Origin: Platycarya strobilacea
Taxonomy: Eukaryota; Streptophyta; Magnoliopsida; Fagales; Juglandaceae
Direction of reading: 5' to 3'
Length of the DNA: 64,000 nucleotides
Assembly: GCA_036898215.1 (NCBI GenBank)
Contig: CM072545.1
Span: 19,157,140 to 19,221,139, forward strand
Position 1 is the first letter of the stretch; every line of letters starts with the position of its first letter. Of the stretch, positions 10,711 to 22,159 are shown in pieces. The notes below the pieces were generated by a model. It was given only the letters and a program-made list of their open reading frames with translations, searched no databases and was not told the DNA's origin. Both the position numbers and the translations under genes were made by a program.

Positions 10711-11474
10711 TGCAATGCTTGGAAAAATAGAAAAATAAAATTTTCAAAGTGCACAACCCGTAACTCGAGTGCCAACTAGTGACTAAGTTTAGTCCAACTA
10801 TTGTGTCTTATGGCATGATATAGTATAAGTACCTATCCCCAACAGTTTTTAGAATTATGAGAAGTAACTTTTGGTTCATAATTTTTGGTCATTTATGAAA
10901 AGACTTATTGGCTTGCAATTTTAGTATCCCAGAATTTATTTTTGAAATTCTCTCTCAAATTTTTCACTTATTCATAACTTGTTAAAATCTATTTGTTCTC
11001 GAGAGAATATATTTTTAATTTCTTAATTAAATAGCAAAATATATGAGTATTCAGGATTTAGTTTCGTTTGTGCATAATATGCAATTAGACAAATAGACTT
11101 GTTCTGAGATTTATTGTATATTAGAGACAAATTTACTTATAACCTATATGCATATCATCATTAGTGGGACGAATATTATTTTAAAAAAAGTGATATTATA
11201 ACGTGTCTTGGAACAAACTTACTTTCACTAATTTTTATTTTTTAATTCCTATTGCTCCAATAATAATTAATTAGGCTCTTGGGAATGGTCTGAAAGAATT
11301 TTTACATTTTATCAACCTTCACAATGGTTGTAGACTTCTCTTCTTCCCCCTACCCTACCCCAAAAAAGAAAGAAAACATTGTTGGAGACTTGGCCCTTGA
11401 CGCTACAATAAAAAAATAAAAGAGAAAATGATCAACTTTTTTAACAATATTCACTTACACTCCTGTTTTTGGTC

Positions 11475-11690
11475 CTTTGATTTGAATAACGCTTTGTTTT
11501 GTTTTGTTTTGTTTCATCTCATTATTATATATATATATATATATTTAATTTTTATATAAAATATAATAAAAAATTCAACTTTTTCAAATTCTAAAAAAAT
11601 AAGAATATTAAAAAATAATATTTTATTTATTTTTATTTTTTATATAAAATTATTTCGATTTCATATTCCATCTAAATCAAAGAGACATTA
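11475..11690. repeat. MITE copy, GTTTGGATT family
   Basis: The left end is CTTTGATTTGAATAACGC and the right end, inverted, is CATCTAAATCAAAGAG. The interior holds the family's AT-rich TATAAAATATAATAAA.AATTCAACTTTTTCAAATT block. It is interrupted by GTTTT repeats and (TA)n. Confidence 0.5.
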
Positions 11691-12703
11691 TAAGAAAAAT
11701 GAGTAGAAATAATCAATTTATTACATTTAAAATGGGCAGAAATAATTAAAATGAACTATTTTAATTATTTTTGCCTTTTTTAAATACAATAAATTAATTA
11801 TCTTTCTTTATTTTTCTTGTAATGAGGGGCTGGATGCCAAACTCGCAACACAAAGACTATTGTAAAGGCAGGGAAGTTGATGTTGAGAATTTCATATAGG
11901 ATTTTATTATAGGGATATTTTGGGGGTCGGTCTGACTGACCTTGGATTGACCCCCGTGTAGAAAGTAGCCACTGACGTCATCGATTTTCGATGGCATTAC
12001 CGCCTATACCATTGGGATCGCCTCCTTCCGGCAACCTCATCTTTACAACGACGACGTCCGGCAACCTCCCACTTTCTCCCGACAGTCTTAACTCGAAATA
12101 GGTCCGTTTCAGGAGTGAGATTGTCAGTGGGAGGTGGTCATGATGGCATGAGCGGTGTCGCTTACGGTAGCCCGGCTCCGTTCAGTTAAGGGCCGAATAC
12201 TCACTTAAAATCATTATTTTATTGTTTTATTATTGTTTTAAATATTTTATTATATTTTTATATTGAGCTATTTTTTATACTGAAACAGCGAGGCCGTCCC
12301 AGCGTCATTCTTTATTACGAGGAAATATTTAACTCCAATCACTGTCTCATGAAGCAATTTGTGTACTATTCCTCTTCGGACCAGATATTTTTTGACAAGG
12401 GAAAAGATGGCAGCCGTCATGATTAATCATAATATTATATTCACTCGGTGTCGCTAATCAGATGATCTTTTGTCATGACATCCCGATTTCCGATGAGATA
12501 AAAAGTTATTAAAAAAGCGAGCAATATTATATATATCTTTGTTTAAAAATTACAATATAAAGTTTAATTTAAAAAAATTTTAAAATTATAATAATATTTT
12601 TTTTCTTTTATCTATATTTATTAATAAGACTTAAATACAATCCTCTATTTAACACTGTAAATATATATATATTTTTTAAATATAAAAATCAGTAATATGG
12701 AAA

Positions 12704-12886
12704 GTGCGCTTATTCCTTTTGAGAGTCCAATTAGAAGTAGCTCAGCCCGGACCAGCGGGTAGAGACATATCTTTACTAGGAATCATGTTGCTTGGTTTAT
12801 TCATTATTCGTACATTGGTTAACGAGGGGGTTCCCTATCTTGTGGGGGAGCTTTCAGAATTTTCTTTCATTCATAACTTTAGTTAA
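12704..12886 (+). other. Unassigned 60-codon open frame in a GC-richer island
   Basis: The frame encodes a short peptide with a hydrophobic run (LLGIMLLGLFIIRTLVNEG) between AQPGPAGRD and VPYLVGELSEFSF. Its base composition and wording differ sharply from the AT-rich flanks and look organelle-like, so an inserted plastid or mitochondrial fragment is possible. I could not match it to a specific organellar gene. It has no obvious start context, and could be chance. Confidence 0.25.
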
Positions 12887-13751
12887 TTCTCTTACTAAAT
12901 ATAAAAATTTAAAAAAAAAAAGTGCAAATATCTTTGCTACAGTACTGCTGAGGAAGTAAAGAATTGAAACAGTAAGTTAATTCTTTGTTCTCTGCTCCCA
13001 TCAATAAACAGAAAGATTCATAATGTAAATTCATTCTCTGTTCTTTGTTCCCATCAAGAAATGTAAGAAAAAAATGCCAAGAAAAAAGTAACGAAATTGC
13101 AACAGTTGAACAAAGCCAAGTGATTTGGCAACTTCCAACAAAGTTTTTAGGCAATTAAAAACTGAAAATTCTAGGATATGCTGATGCTTCACTACAAGAT
13201 ATCACTTAGATAGAGATATAGATCACAAAGTACTATTCTATTAGGGTCAATGGCCATTATACAGTACTGGAAACTTGAGTTAGCACTTAGCCACATTCTC
13301 TCGGTTATAAACATTTTTTTTTCTTTTATTAGAATTGAAGAGTAATATAATGGGTCTATCTCTGCCGCCTAATCCATTATTGTTATCATCATAGCAAACG
13401 ATACTCTTATTAATTACTGGATCTGCATATCTAAAGAAGAAGAAATGGTATAGACATGCCCGGAGGGATGGCTAGTTAGAGAGAATTGGACCTCCAAATT
13501 TCCATTGAAGATGAAAATATTTTGAAAGTTGCTTAACGAAAATTTTACTTATCTTTCTTAAGGCCGCTTTTGTACATAAATCTCTCCACACACAGGTTAT
13601 TTTTGTTGCCAAACACATAATAATATAAAAGGAAACAATATGACTAACTACTTAATCGGAGCTAATTGAAGTATGCTACCATAAATACCCCATTAAAGAC
13701 AAGATTATGCGCATGTAGGTAGGTTCATAACAAAAAAAGGTGTTCAACCCC

Positions 13752-14303
13752 TTAAAGCAATAACCTAACAATGGCTGCAGCCACAGATGAAACATCCTGC
13801 ACGAATTTGTTACTTTTAGTGAGAGGCGAATTATGGCCTGAGAAACTTCTTTCACATGAAGTGGCCTCAATGGCAGCATCATTTGCAGCTTGTTCAGCAA
13901 ATTTAGGATCACCTTTCTGCAAAGCTTCAATGGCCACAGGGACATCAGCCTGTAAAACAGCATTATATACGTCAGCACAAGAGCTCAAGCTATGCCTTAA
14001 ATTGTTTACTTTTGGGTTGCCCTGGAGAAGCCTCTTAATATAGTTCCTAGTTGCAGTTGCCTTGGCCTTGAGAACATCAACCATGATGAGAGCCAGGCCT
14101 GTGACATCTGCCGTGGAACTTCGAGGGTCTGATTTAAGAGTAGATACGCAAAAATTGTATAGCGGTGTCTGTTTGCATGTTTGCTCGATCAATCTCTCAT
14201 CCATTGGCTGCAGCACCGTGCGGCCATGGCTTGCCGGTAGATGTATGGCCTGAAGAAGAAGAACAGCTTGAACAAGAAAGATGAGGAACACAAGTACTTT
14301 CAT
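13752..14303 (-). CDS. Invertase/pectin methylesterase inhibitor (PMEI-domain) protein
   Basis: An intact intronless 183-codon frame. Residues 1-26 form a signal peptide (MKVLVFLIFLVQAVLLLQA). Residues ~34-180 are a PMEI domain: IEQTCKQTPLYNFC carries the first Cys pair (C43, C52), SLSSCADVY has C109, and ATSCERSF has C150. The C-x8-C and C109-x40-C150 spacings match the two disulfides of this four-helix fold. Length and architecture fit secreted or vacuolar inhibitors of fructosidases (C/VIF), or pectin methylesterase inhibitors, which bind the target enzyme and restrain sucrose cleavage or pectin de-esterification. Sequence alone does not separate the two; the PLYNFCVSTLKSDPRS stretch reads more like the invertase-inhibitor branch. 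No damage is visible. A TATA box lies ~95 bases upstream. This is the only clearly intact host gene in the window. Confidence 0.93.
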   Translation of the reverse strand: MKVLVFLIFLVQAVLLLQAIHLPASHGRTVLQPMDERLIEQTCKQTPLYNFCVSTLKSDPRSSTADVTGLALIMVDVLKAKATATRNYIKRLLQGNPKVNNLRHSLSSCADVYNAVLQADVPVAIEALQKGDPKFAEQAANDAAIEATSCERSFSGHNSPLTKSNKFVQDVSSVAAAIVRLLL

Positions 14304-14395
14304 ATTTTCAGATCAGGAAAAGAATATGGGGGCAAAAAGTTGTAAAGAAATGCTAAGAGCTAGATGATGGTGCTTATTCTTCAGGTTGCGAGCTC

Positions 14396-14404
14396 CTTTT
14401 ATAG
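14396..14404 (-). promoter_or_regulatory. TATA box of the inhibitor gene
   Basis: On the minus strand the sequence reads CCTATAAAAGGAGCTC about 95 bases before the ATG, with a CATCATC-rich leader between. Spacing is normal for a plant core promoter. Confidence 0.7.
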
Positions 14405-15547
14405 GTCAGGAGAATGGGGCTCCATTAATGTTGTCTGTGACAGTTACGCAAATGTTTCCATTAATCTGCCAAGGATACTCTGCCATATAAGGTTGTAGTG
14501 TCTCTCTCATCAATCATGCACCAAAGCTGTGATGGAAGGAAAGTCATGATATTGTATTTACTATTAGGCTATTTAATATTTATTCAGAATCTTAATTACA
14601 GTCTTAATTGTAATATTTTATTGATCATTTTCATTCTGATTACATTTATTGTAAAGCCTAGAATCCTGATCTAGCCATATAATTTCAAGCGAGCTGAGGA
14701 GAATCCCATTCCCAGCTAGCTTACGTTATTTTTTGCAAACCTTAATTATCACAAACTATTATGAGCGTTAAAGGTAATTAGAAATGCTCTAACAAAATGA
14801 AATCCTCGTGTGCTACTCCACAAAAAATAGTAACAGAACGTGAACTCATGATAAGCTAGATGATGGTGCTAATTAAAGGTTAGTTCTTGCTTTGAACGTG
14901 AACTCATGATGAGTCAGGACTTTATTCAACCTTTCTCTTTCGGTAATTTTTGGACGTCCTTTTATTTTAAATATTTTTTTTTTAATAAACTACGTGGCAC
15001 CAGTACTACTGTCACGTCGAGATGGACATTTGAATGGCAATTCTATTGTCAGGGATCATTTAGAAATTAATAAGATCCAAAAGGTATTTAATTTATGCAT
15101 GATATTCAATTAAATTATCAAATTAAATGAGAAATGGCAATTTAATGCTTAAATCGAAATCTAAATCGTTAGAATAATTCTAATATTAGAATATGTGGAA
15201 AAATGATTAATTAACGTGGTGAGCAAATTAAGAAAATACCTAGAGAATTACAAAATAGGTAAATATTAGATAGATCCATAAGTATTAACATTTAAAATGA
15301 TATCAATTAGCTGGCGTGATTCACTTGTATATAATTTGTTTTAAAGACCATTGAATCCTTAAGATCAAAAATCAAAGAGAGATAAGAGTATTTGACAAAG
15401 GAAATGATGATCAAGTTTTGTGGTTTTTGCCTGCCTTGAGTGGATATATAAGTTTTGTGTTCATGTTGATCTCTTACCCAAAATGAAGAATCCTTCATGC
15501 AATTTACGTTGTGGGTTTTTATAGTGTGAAAGGGACAAAATACTAGG
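14405..15547. other. Upstream region of the inhibitor gene and intergenic DNA
   Basis: No gene is seen. Within it, ~14795-15030 resembles window positions 1-180. An internal direct repeat, GAACGTGAACTCATGAT...GAACGTGAACTCATGATGAG, occurs at ~14837 and ~14894. The minus-strand frame at 15307-15573 has no recognisable content. Confidence 0.55.
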
Positions 15548-15905
15548 ATGTGTTTGGTTAGTGAGACGATCACTTAATATTATCTCATTAAAATTCGTTA
15601 CTATTTAAAAAATATATATATATTATTACTATTTATTATTATTATTATTATTATTTCTGGTTCAAGAGAATCCGTAGCTTAAGAATTAGTTAGTATGGGT
15701 TGATTCTCAATATTCTATCTAATTTTATGTCATTCTATCTCATATAATTTTCATAATATTTGTATAAAATATAATAAATAATATAATTTTTTTTAATAAT
15801 AATTAAAAATAATATTTTACCAATATTACTACATAAAAATTCAATAAAAAATTTAATCTTTAATCTTACCTCTCAACTCACAATTCAAACTATAATTAAG
15901 ACTTT
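15548..15905. repeat. Degenerate MITE-like sequence
   Basis: It starts ATGTGTTTGGTTAGTGAGACG and ends CAATTCAAACTATAAT. The interior contains the family block (TTCATAATATTTGTATAAAATATAATAAA) and a (TTA)n run at ~15624-15652. It may be two overlapping copies. Confidence 0.35.
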
Positions 15906-16174
15906 TTTGATTTAATTTATTTTTTTAAATATGGAAGCCCTTTTTTTATCTGAATACTGTTATGCGAAAGCTGCGTAGGATCGATAATTGAAAGAATTAG
16001 GCTAGGCCTTAGTACGACACTTGTAATGCACTAATTTGGAAAGCTGTGCATGGAGACCACATGCGACTTTTGCTCCGATTGTCGTATATGCCTCATCACA
16101 GTCATGTGTTGATGACGTTTGCTACTCTACTTTTGATATGATTGCAGATAAGATCAGAGTTTTTGGATATCTTA

Positions 16175-16392
16175 GGCCCGTTTGCATTCATCTTAATTTA
16201 TTTCTATTTTATTATTATATTTTTATAATTTTTTATATAAAATATAAATTCTTATATATATTTTTCAAATCTTAATATACCTTTTTTAAATTTTAATACA
16301 TCTTTTTCAAATTTCAAAATAATAATAAAATTAAAAAATAAATTAAACTCATCTTAATTCATCTCAAATCATTTATCTTTAAATCTAATCAA
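16175..16392. repeat. MITE copy, GTTTGGATT family
   Basis: TA is followed by GGCCCGTTTGCATTCATC at the left. The right end, inverted, contains AAATCTAATCAAG. The interior has the TTATTATATTTTTATAATTTTTTATA block and three ..TTTTTCAAAT..TAATA.. units, shared with the copy at 17047. Confidence 0.6.
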
Positions 16393-17046
16393 GATTTTAG
16401 TGTTAGTATTGATTTTAATATTAAAATAAAATATTTTAATATTAATATTATTTTGTATATTATTTTATAATAATTTATTTGTAAAAAGAATTTATATATA
16501 AAGTATATTTTAAAAAATAATTAATATATGAATAAATTATACATATAAATAATCTAATTTAAATTAAAATAAAAAATATATAAAATGAAAAATATATATA
16601 TGTTAAAATCCAATATGGTTAGTACAAATTGGTAAAGTCAGTACGGTTGAAATAGATCGATATAATTAATATTTAGAACAATACGATATAAGTAGTATAT
16701 TTATACTGCTGCTAAATGATCGATGTGATACGGTATCAAAAATATTAGATAAGAACCAGCCGTTTCGCCACTACCGTCTTTTCCATGCAAATCACATTAG
16801 CGTCCTTTCACTGAAATTTAATTATAAAGTTCTTTCCATTTATGCAAATTTGCATGTTTAAGAGAAAAATATTGGATGTATGTATGGAAGGAGATAACGT
16901 TCATCCACTCAAGCAAACGGACAAAAAGTTTTGGAAAGTAGGCCATATGATCCAACAAGCAAGAACAACCACATTATTAATATTGATGATCACAGTAATT
17001 AATCATGTTGATAAGAACATAATATATCCACGTACTATTGTATTTA
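16393..17046. other. AT-rich intergenic DNA
   Basis: The region to ~16610 is almost pure A/T. The 77-codon frame at 16842-17075 runs into the next MITE and shows no known domain. Nothing supports a gene. Confidence 0.5.
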
Positions 17047-17308
17047 GGGGCTGTTTAGATTGGAAAATGGGTTAAGCTCATCTCAACTCACTTCTATTTC
17101 ATTATTATATTTTTATAATTTTTTATACAAAACACAAATTTCTATACACCTTTTTCAAATCCCAATACACTTTTTTCAAATTCCAATACACATTTTTCAA
17201 ATTCCAACACACCTTTTTCAAATCCCAACATAATAATAATATTAAAAAATAAACAAAACTCATCTCAACTTATCTCAATTCATCTCATCTCCGAATCCAA
17301 ACATGGCC
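17047..17308. repeat. MITE copy, best preserved of the family (262 bp)
   Basis: The terminal inverted repeats are GGGGCTGTTTAGATTGG at the left and CCGAATCCAAACATGGCC at the right, flanked by TA. Just inside are CTCATCTCAACTCA at the left and CTCATCTCAACTTATCTC at the right. The centre has four tandem ~26-bp units of the form CCAATACACTTTTTTCAAAT. Confidence 0.65.
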
Positions 17309-17849
17309 TAATTTGTACAAAACGGTGCGTTGGGAGAGGATAGATATGCCAGCTTTCATACCATCTTATATATAAATGTAACTTTTTTAATAAATTATGG
17401 ATCTCAATATATCATAGGGCATGACAGTAGTTGATTAAAGCTGTACGTTTATTGTTGAAATGTATTTGTCACGAGAAAAAAAAAGAAGCTTTAAGTTCTA
17501 AGATTAAGGTCTTCTTTCTGAAGAAAAGATATTACAAGGATAAGGTATCTGTCGGGATTGATTCTCTCTCGCTGGCAGTGGCGCTTCTTTCATAATATAT
17601 ACATGGCATTTGCAATGCCAGAGAAGCATAATTCTTTTTTTGCTTACCTAATTAAGGATCTATAAGAAAAAGTCTAATCTAGAGAATGGACTATGTATAT
17701 GACTCATCTCTTGATCAAATGCCTGCCAAAGCTCATTTCAAATATATATTTTTTTTTTTTGAAAAGAGACCTGATTTCATTCATTAAGTCAAATATAGAT
17801 AAGAAATTACAATAGATTGAATGCATAAATGACATTCTTCAATATCATA

Positions 17850-20800
17850 AACGTCATATAAAATAGAAAGAGCCAACTTAGCAAGTATGTGAGCTGCTTG
17901 ATTGGTCCCATGAAAGGCATGTAAAGCATCTCAGTTGCAGTGACTTGCTATGCACTCCTTTGCATCTTCGATTAATAAACCTCCTAGACTCCATTTGGTT
18001 CTTCCGTGATTTAACTGGTCTATGACTAGCTTGGAGTCCCTTTCAAGTGTTACCTGGTTTATACCAAGTTCCTTACAGAAATGGTAGTGAGCAACAAGCC
18101 ATAAGCCTTGGCATCAAAAGTGTTTCCTGTGACTTTTCTGTTTGCTTTAATCACTCCAATTACAAAGCCTCGGTGGTCTCGGATAATCACCCCCACCTCT
18201 ACGTTACCTTTCTCCACCTGTCGAGCAATGTCCTAGTTGGCTTTATAGTTTCCTGCCTTGGGGGGTTTCCAAGTGTGCCTCCTTATATCTGCTTGGTGAG
18301 GTTCTGTTGGTTAGCTTCTCTGAAGGCTTGTTGATCCATTTTTGCTTTTTGTAATAGCTGTGCGGGGTGCCTGAAAGCTCTGTTGTAAATAACCTCGTTC
18401 CTACGGGTCCATCTTCCTCTTAGTGTCACGACTGCATCCTCCAAATTAGTGTGCTCCAGTTTCTGGACAAGATTAGACTAGATATTGATAAATAGATCAT
18501 TTTGGAAATGCATTTTTTGTATTTTTACACAACATTGGTTCCAAACATCTTTTGAGGCTTCACAGCCCCATAGGATATGGCCTGATGTCTTGGGTTCCAA
18601 GTGGCAGATTGGGTAGCGACTATCTTCCAAATTGGCTAGAATGGGACGGGCTTCACTGTATGCTCACCACAAGAATAGCTTAACCGTCAGAGCGACCTTT
18701 AACTTCCATATACTCTTCCAGGTGTCAGTATCCCCTTTTTTGGTAGAGGATTCTCCCTCAAAATCATCCTCTAGTTTCCTCTGGTGGTGGTACCTGCTCT
18801 TAAGTGTATATTGGCCATTTGTGGTGATATTCCAAACCAATTTGTCCTCTCGGCCTCCTATGCAGATGGAGATTGATTTAATATCCTTTATCTCAGATTC
18901 ATTAAAAAGTTCTTGCAGGAGGTTTTCATTCCACCTTCTGAGTTGCGGATCAATTAAATCACAGACATTTTCACACCAACAGCTAGGATCCTTTGCGGAG
19001 ATCACTTGTTAAGAGGGTAGACTTGGGACCCATTTCCCTGACCAGATATTTATTTTCCTCCCATCACCCACTCGCCACATTAAACCTGACTTGAGGATGC
19101 AGATTCCAGCATGTATACTCCTCCATGCAAATGATGGGTTATTACACCTTGGCTGCCAACACGTCTGAAGAAGGAAAATATTTTTTCTTGATTAGCTTAG
19201 CCGCAAGAGAGGAGGGATTTTGGATCATTCGCCAACTTTTTTTGGCCAAAATAACCAAGTCGAAATATTTGATATCCCTGAAACCGAGGCCCCTTATAGG
19301 CTAAGTTGGTCTCAAGAAATCCATTAAATTTTTTATGAGTCTCCATTGTACCCCCACCAAAGCTTCTTAAAAAGTTGGTTAAGCTTATTAGTGATGGATA
19401 AGGGGAGGAGGAACATACTCATCAAATAAGTAGGTATCGCTTGGAGCACTGCCTTTAAAAGAATTTATTTTCCTGTTGTCGAGAGAAATTGTGTGTTCCA
19501 ATTGACTACCATTGCCCACTTTTTTTCAATTAAAGAGTGACATGCAGCCACTTTGCCCCTTCCTAACATTGCTAGGGGCCCTAATTATTTTTCCATAGTG
19601 CTAACCGATTCAATACCTGCTAGTTGGAGGAGTTGAGTTTGGGTGTCTTGCTGAGTGTTTTTGCTGAAAAAAGCCACCGATTTTTCCTTGTTTAAAATAC
19701 TTGGCTTGATGCTTGCTCATAAAGGGTTAAAATGGACATGGTAGTGAGGAGCTCCAGTAGGTGACCTTTGTAGGTCCCCGACCTATTGGAACACTAATAA
19801 TCTCACCGATTGCTAGACCTATTCAATACCAATTCAGTAGGTGACCTTTGTAGGTCCCCGACCTATTGGAACACTCAGCAAGACCTATTGGCCCCTAACA
19901 TTGCTAGGGGCCCTAATTATTTTTCCATAGTGCTAACCGATTCAATACCTGCTAGTTGGAGGAGTTGAGTTTGGGTGTCTTGCTGAGTGTTTTTGCTGAA
20001 AAAAGCCACTGATTTTTCCTTGTTTAAAATACTTGGCTTGATGCTTGCTCATAAAGGGTTAAAATGGACATGGTAGTGAGGAGCTCAGTAGGTGACCTTT
20101 GTAGGTCCCCGACCTATTGGAACACTAATAATCTCACCTTTTGATTTCGCCTCCAACAAGAGAGCTAAGAGGGCCCTCGGCACTAACATGAAAATGTAAG
20201 GGGATAGTGGATCCCCCTATCTAGACCTCTTGAGGGGATAAATGTTTGTTGGGGTTCTCCATTGACCAAAATGGAGTATGTTACAATACCGATGCATTTC
20301 TGGACCAGCTCTATCCATTGACTTGGGAAACCAATTTTCTCCATCACTGCTTGAACAAAAGCCCATTCCACCCTGTCGTAGGCCTTGCTCATGACCAATT
20401 TTAGTGCCATGAACCCCTTCTTCCCCTTCAATCTAGATATCATGGAATGTAACACCTCATATGCCACTAGTATGTTATTAGAAATAAGTCTCCCCGGAAC
20501 CAAGGCGCTTTGGTTTATAAAGATGAGGTGTGGGAGAATGATCTTCAATATTTTTGCCAATGTCTTGGCCACCATTTTATATAAGACGTTGCATAGGCTG
20601 ATGGGCCTGAAGTCACCGAGTTTCTTTAAGTTTTTTACCTTCGAGATATGGGAAATGAAGGTATCATCAACTTCCTTTATTGATGCCACCTTGTTGAGGA
20701 CTTGTAACACAAAAGCCGAAACATCTGCCCCCACTATTTCCTAATTTTTCTGGTAGAATTGAGTTGGGAACCCATCGAGGGCCAGGGGAGCCCAATGGGG

Positions 20801-22146
20801 TCATCTGGAACACTGCCAGCTTGACTTCCTCCTTAGTGAACGATCTTAGCAAGGTTTCCAACATGTCGGGTGTAATCTTTGATTTTAAAGGACTCAAACG
20901 GGCAGAAATATTAAAAGGCGTAGAAGTCATGAATAAGGAAGAAAAGGCACCTGAGAGGATTGCACCAATTTCGTCTTTTTCTGTGTCTATTTGTCCATTG
21001 GAGTCAGTGATGGACAGAATAGAGCTCGTCTTCCTCCTTTGGTTCGCTTGATTATGGAAGTACTGGGTATTCTTGTCGCCTTGTTTCAACCAGTGTTGCT
21101 TAGCTCGTTGTCGCCACCTCAGGTCCTGATCGGCCAGTGAAAGTCCCCCTCTGCTTTGTAGTTTCTTGAGGTGTAAAATGTGGTTGCCCTCTCCCTTGTC
21201 TTGTAACTGACAAATCTTCTCAAGCTCCTTAGATGAGGATTGCTGTTCCTGCATTTTTAATTGTTTGTTCCACCTCGTAAGGTCAACTTGACAGAACTCC
21301 AGTTATAAATCATATTTCCAGCCAGGTTGTTGTTCATTGGTCCTCTGTTCCAAGCCTGTTTAACGATATCATTGCATTCCACCCGCAGCTCCCAAGATGT
21401 CTCATTTATGAAAATATAACTTCTTATTTGCCTTCTGATGGTAGAGGGTTGGTAGCAGATATTGAGGGGCGAATGATCCGATCTCACTGCAGCTAGTACA
21501 TTGCATGTCACTGGATTAAAACAATCAAACCATTCCTGGTTGCCAAAAGCTCTGTCGATCCGTGCTTTAGTGAACTCACTCCCACTCCTGTTGTTAGACC
21601 AATGAACTTAGGACCGGTGTATTTTAAATCTTGCATGCCACAGTACTTGAGTGCCTACCTAAATCGCTCTATCTATTTGTATGGTCTGTAGGCTCCTCCG
21701 AACTTTTCCTTCTGATGAAGGATTTCGTTGAAGTCCCTTGCATAAACCCATGGACTCGCTGGTTGAGGTTTTAGCATCTGAAGGAGTTCCCAACTACTAG
21801 ACCTTTTAACTGTTTCTAGATGTCCGTAGAATCCAGTAAAATGCCAGGGGGTATTGTGCATCCCTTCTTGGACCATGGTTGAGACGTGCCATCTGGTAAA
21901 ATTAACCAAGCTGACTTTCCATTCATTTTTTCACAAGAGTGCAATACCACCACTCGAACCCAGGTTGTCAACTGCAAAACAACCATTGAATTGAGTCTTC
22001 CACCTAACTTCCTCCATTCTACTTCTATTACACTTGGTTTCAATCAGAAAAATCAAGCGGGGCTCTTTCTCCTTAGTGATTTTCCTAAGAAATCTAATTG
22101 CTTGAGGGTTCCCAAGACCTCAGTAATTTTATACTAGGATATTCAT
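17850..22146 (-). pseudogene. LINE ORF2: endonuclease, reverse transcriptase, RNase H
   Basis: The ATG at 22146 begins MNILV, followed by a stop and GLGNPQAIRFLRKITKE. Endonuclease motifs are FLIETK (~22055), DFNEILHQKEKFGG (~21720, with RDFNE in place of GDFNE) and SDHSPL (~21475). Reverse transcriptase begins in KQHWLKQGDKNTQYFHNQAN (~21100-21040), then DFRPISLCNVLYKMVAKTLA (~20620-20560), NQSALVPGRLI, KAYDRVEWAF and GDPLSPYIFML (~20200). The FADD catalytic segment that should follow is absent. Then come VAFFSKNT, the WWGY..GD region, and zf-RVT (KLVWNITTNGQYTLKSRYHH, ~18835-18775). RNase H follows at ~18270-17860 with GVIIRDHRGFVIGVI, and AHILAKLALS at its end. Numerous stops are present. 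Confidence 0.88.
19562..20138. repeat. Recent ~245-bp duplication inside the LINE
   Basis: Positions 19562-19807 and 19894-20138 are nearly identical (two differences seen: CCACCGA/CCACTGA and one missing C in GAGCTCCAG), offset by 332 bases. Between them is an 86-base spacer holding a third copy of a ~41-bp unit (CAGTAGGTGACCTTTGTAGG and onward to GGAACACT). That unit lies at ~19755, ~19835 and ~20087. Identity is much higher than the decay of the surrounding LINE, so the duplication is younger than the insertion. Confidence 0.9.
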
Positions 22147-22159
22147 TGTTGGTGGCCAT

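Larger units (their letters stand above)
10711..13700. other. Intergenic DNA, no recognisable gene
   Basis: AT-rich sequence with a MITE copy at 11475-11690 and a (TA)n run at ~11526-11544. A relatively GC-rich stretch at 11880-12340 contains GGCAACCTC repeated twice in a CGTCCGGCAACCTCCC context, without a coherent frame. A short odd island lies at 12704-12886. Confidence 0.6.

Noticed and set aside
13676..14253. ORFs on both strands overlapping the inhibitor gene
   Set aside because: All are shadows of the intact PMEI-domain frame at 13752-14303, which has a signal peptide and four conserved Cys.
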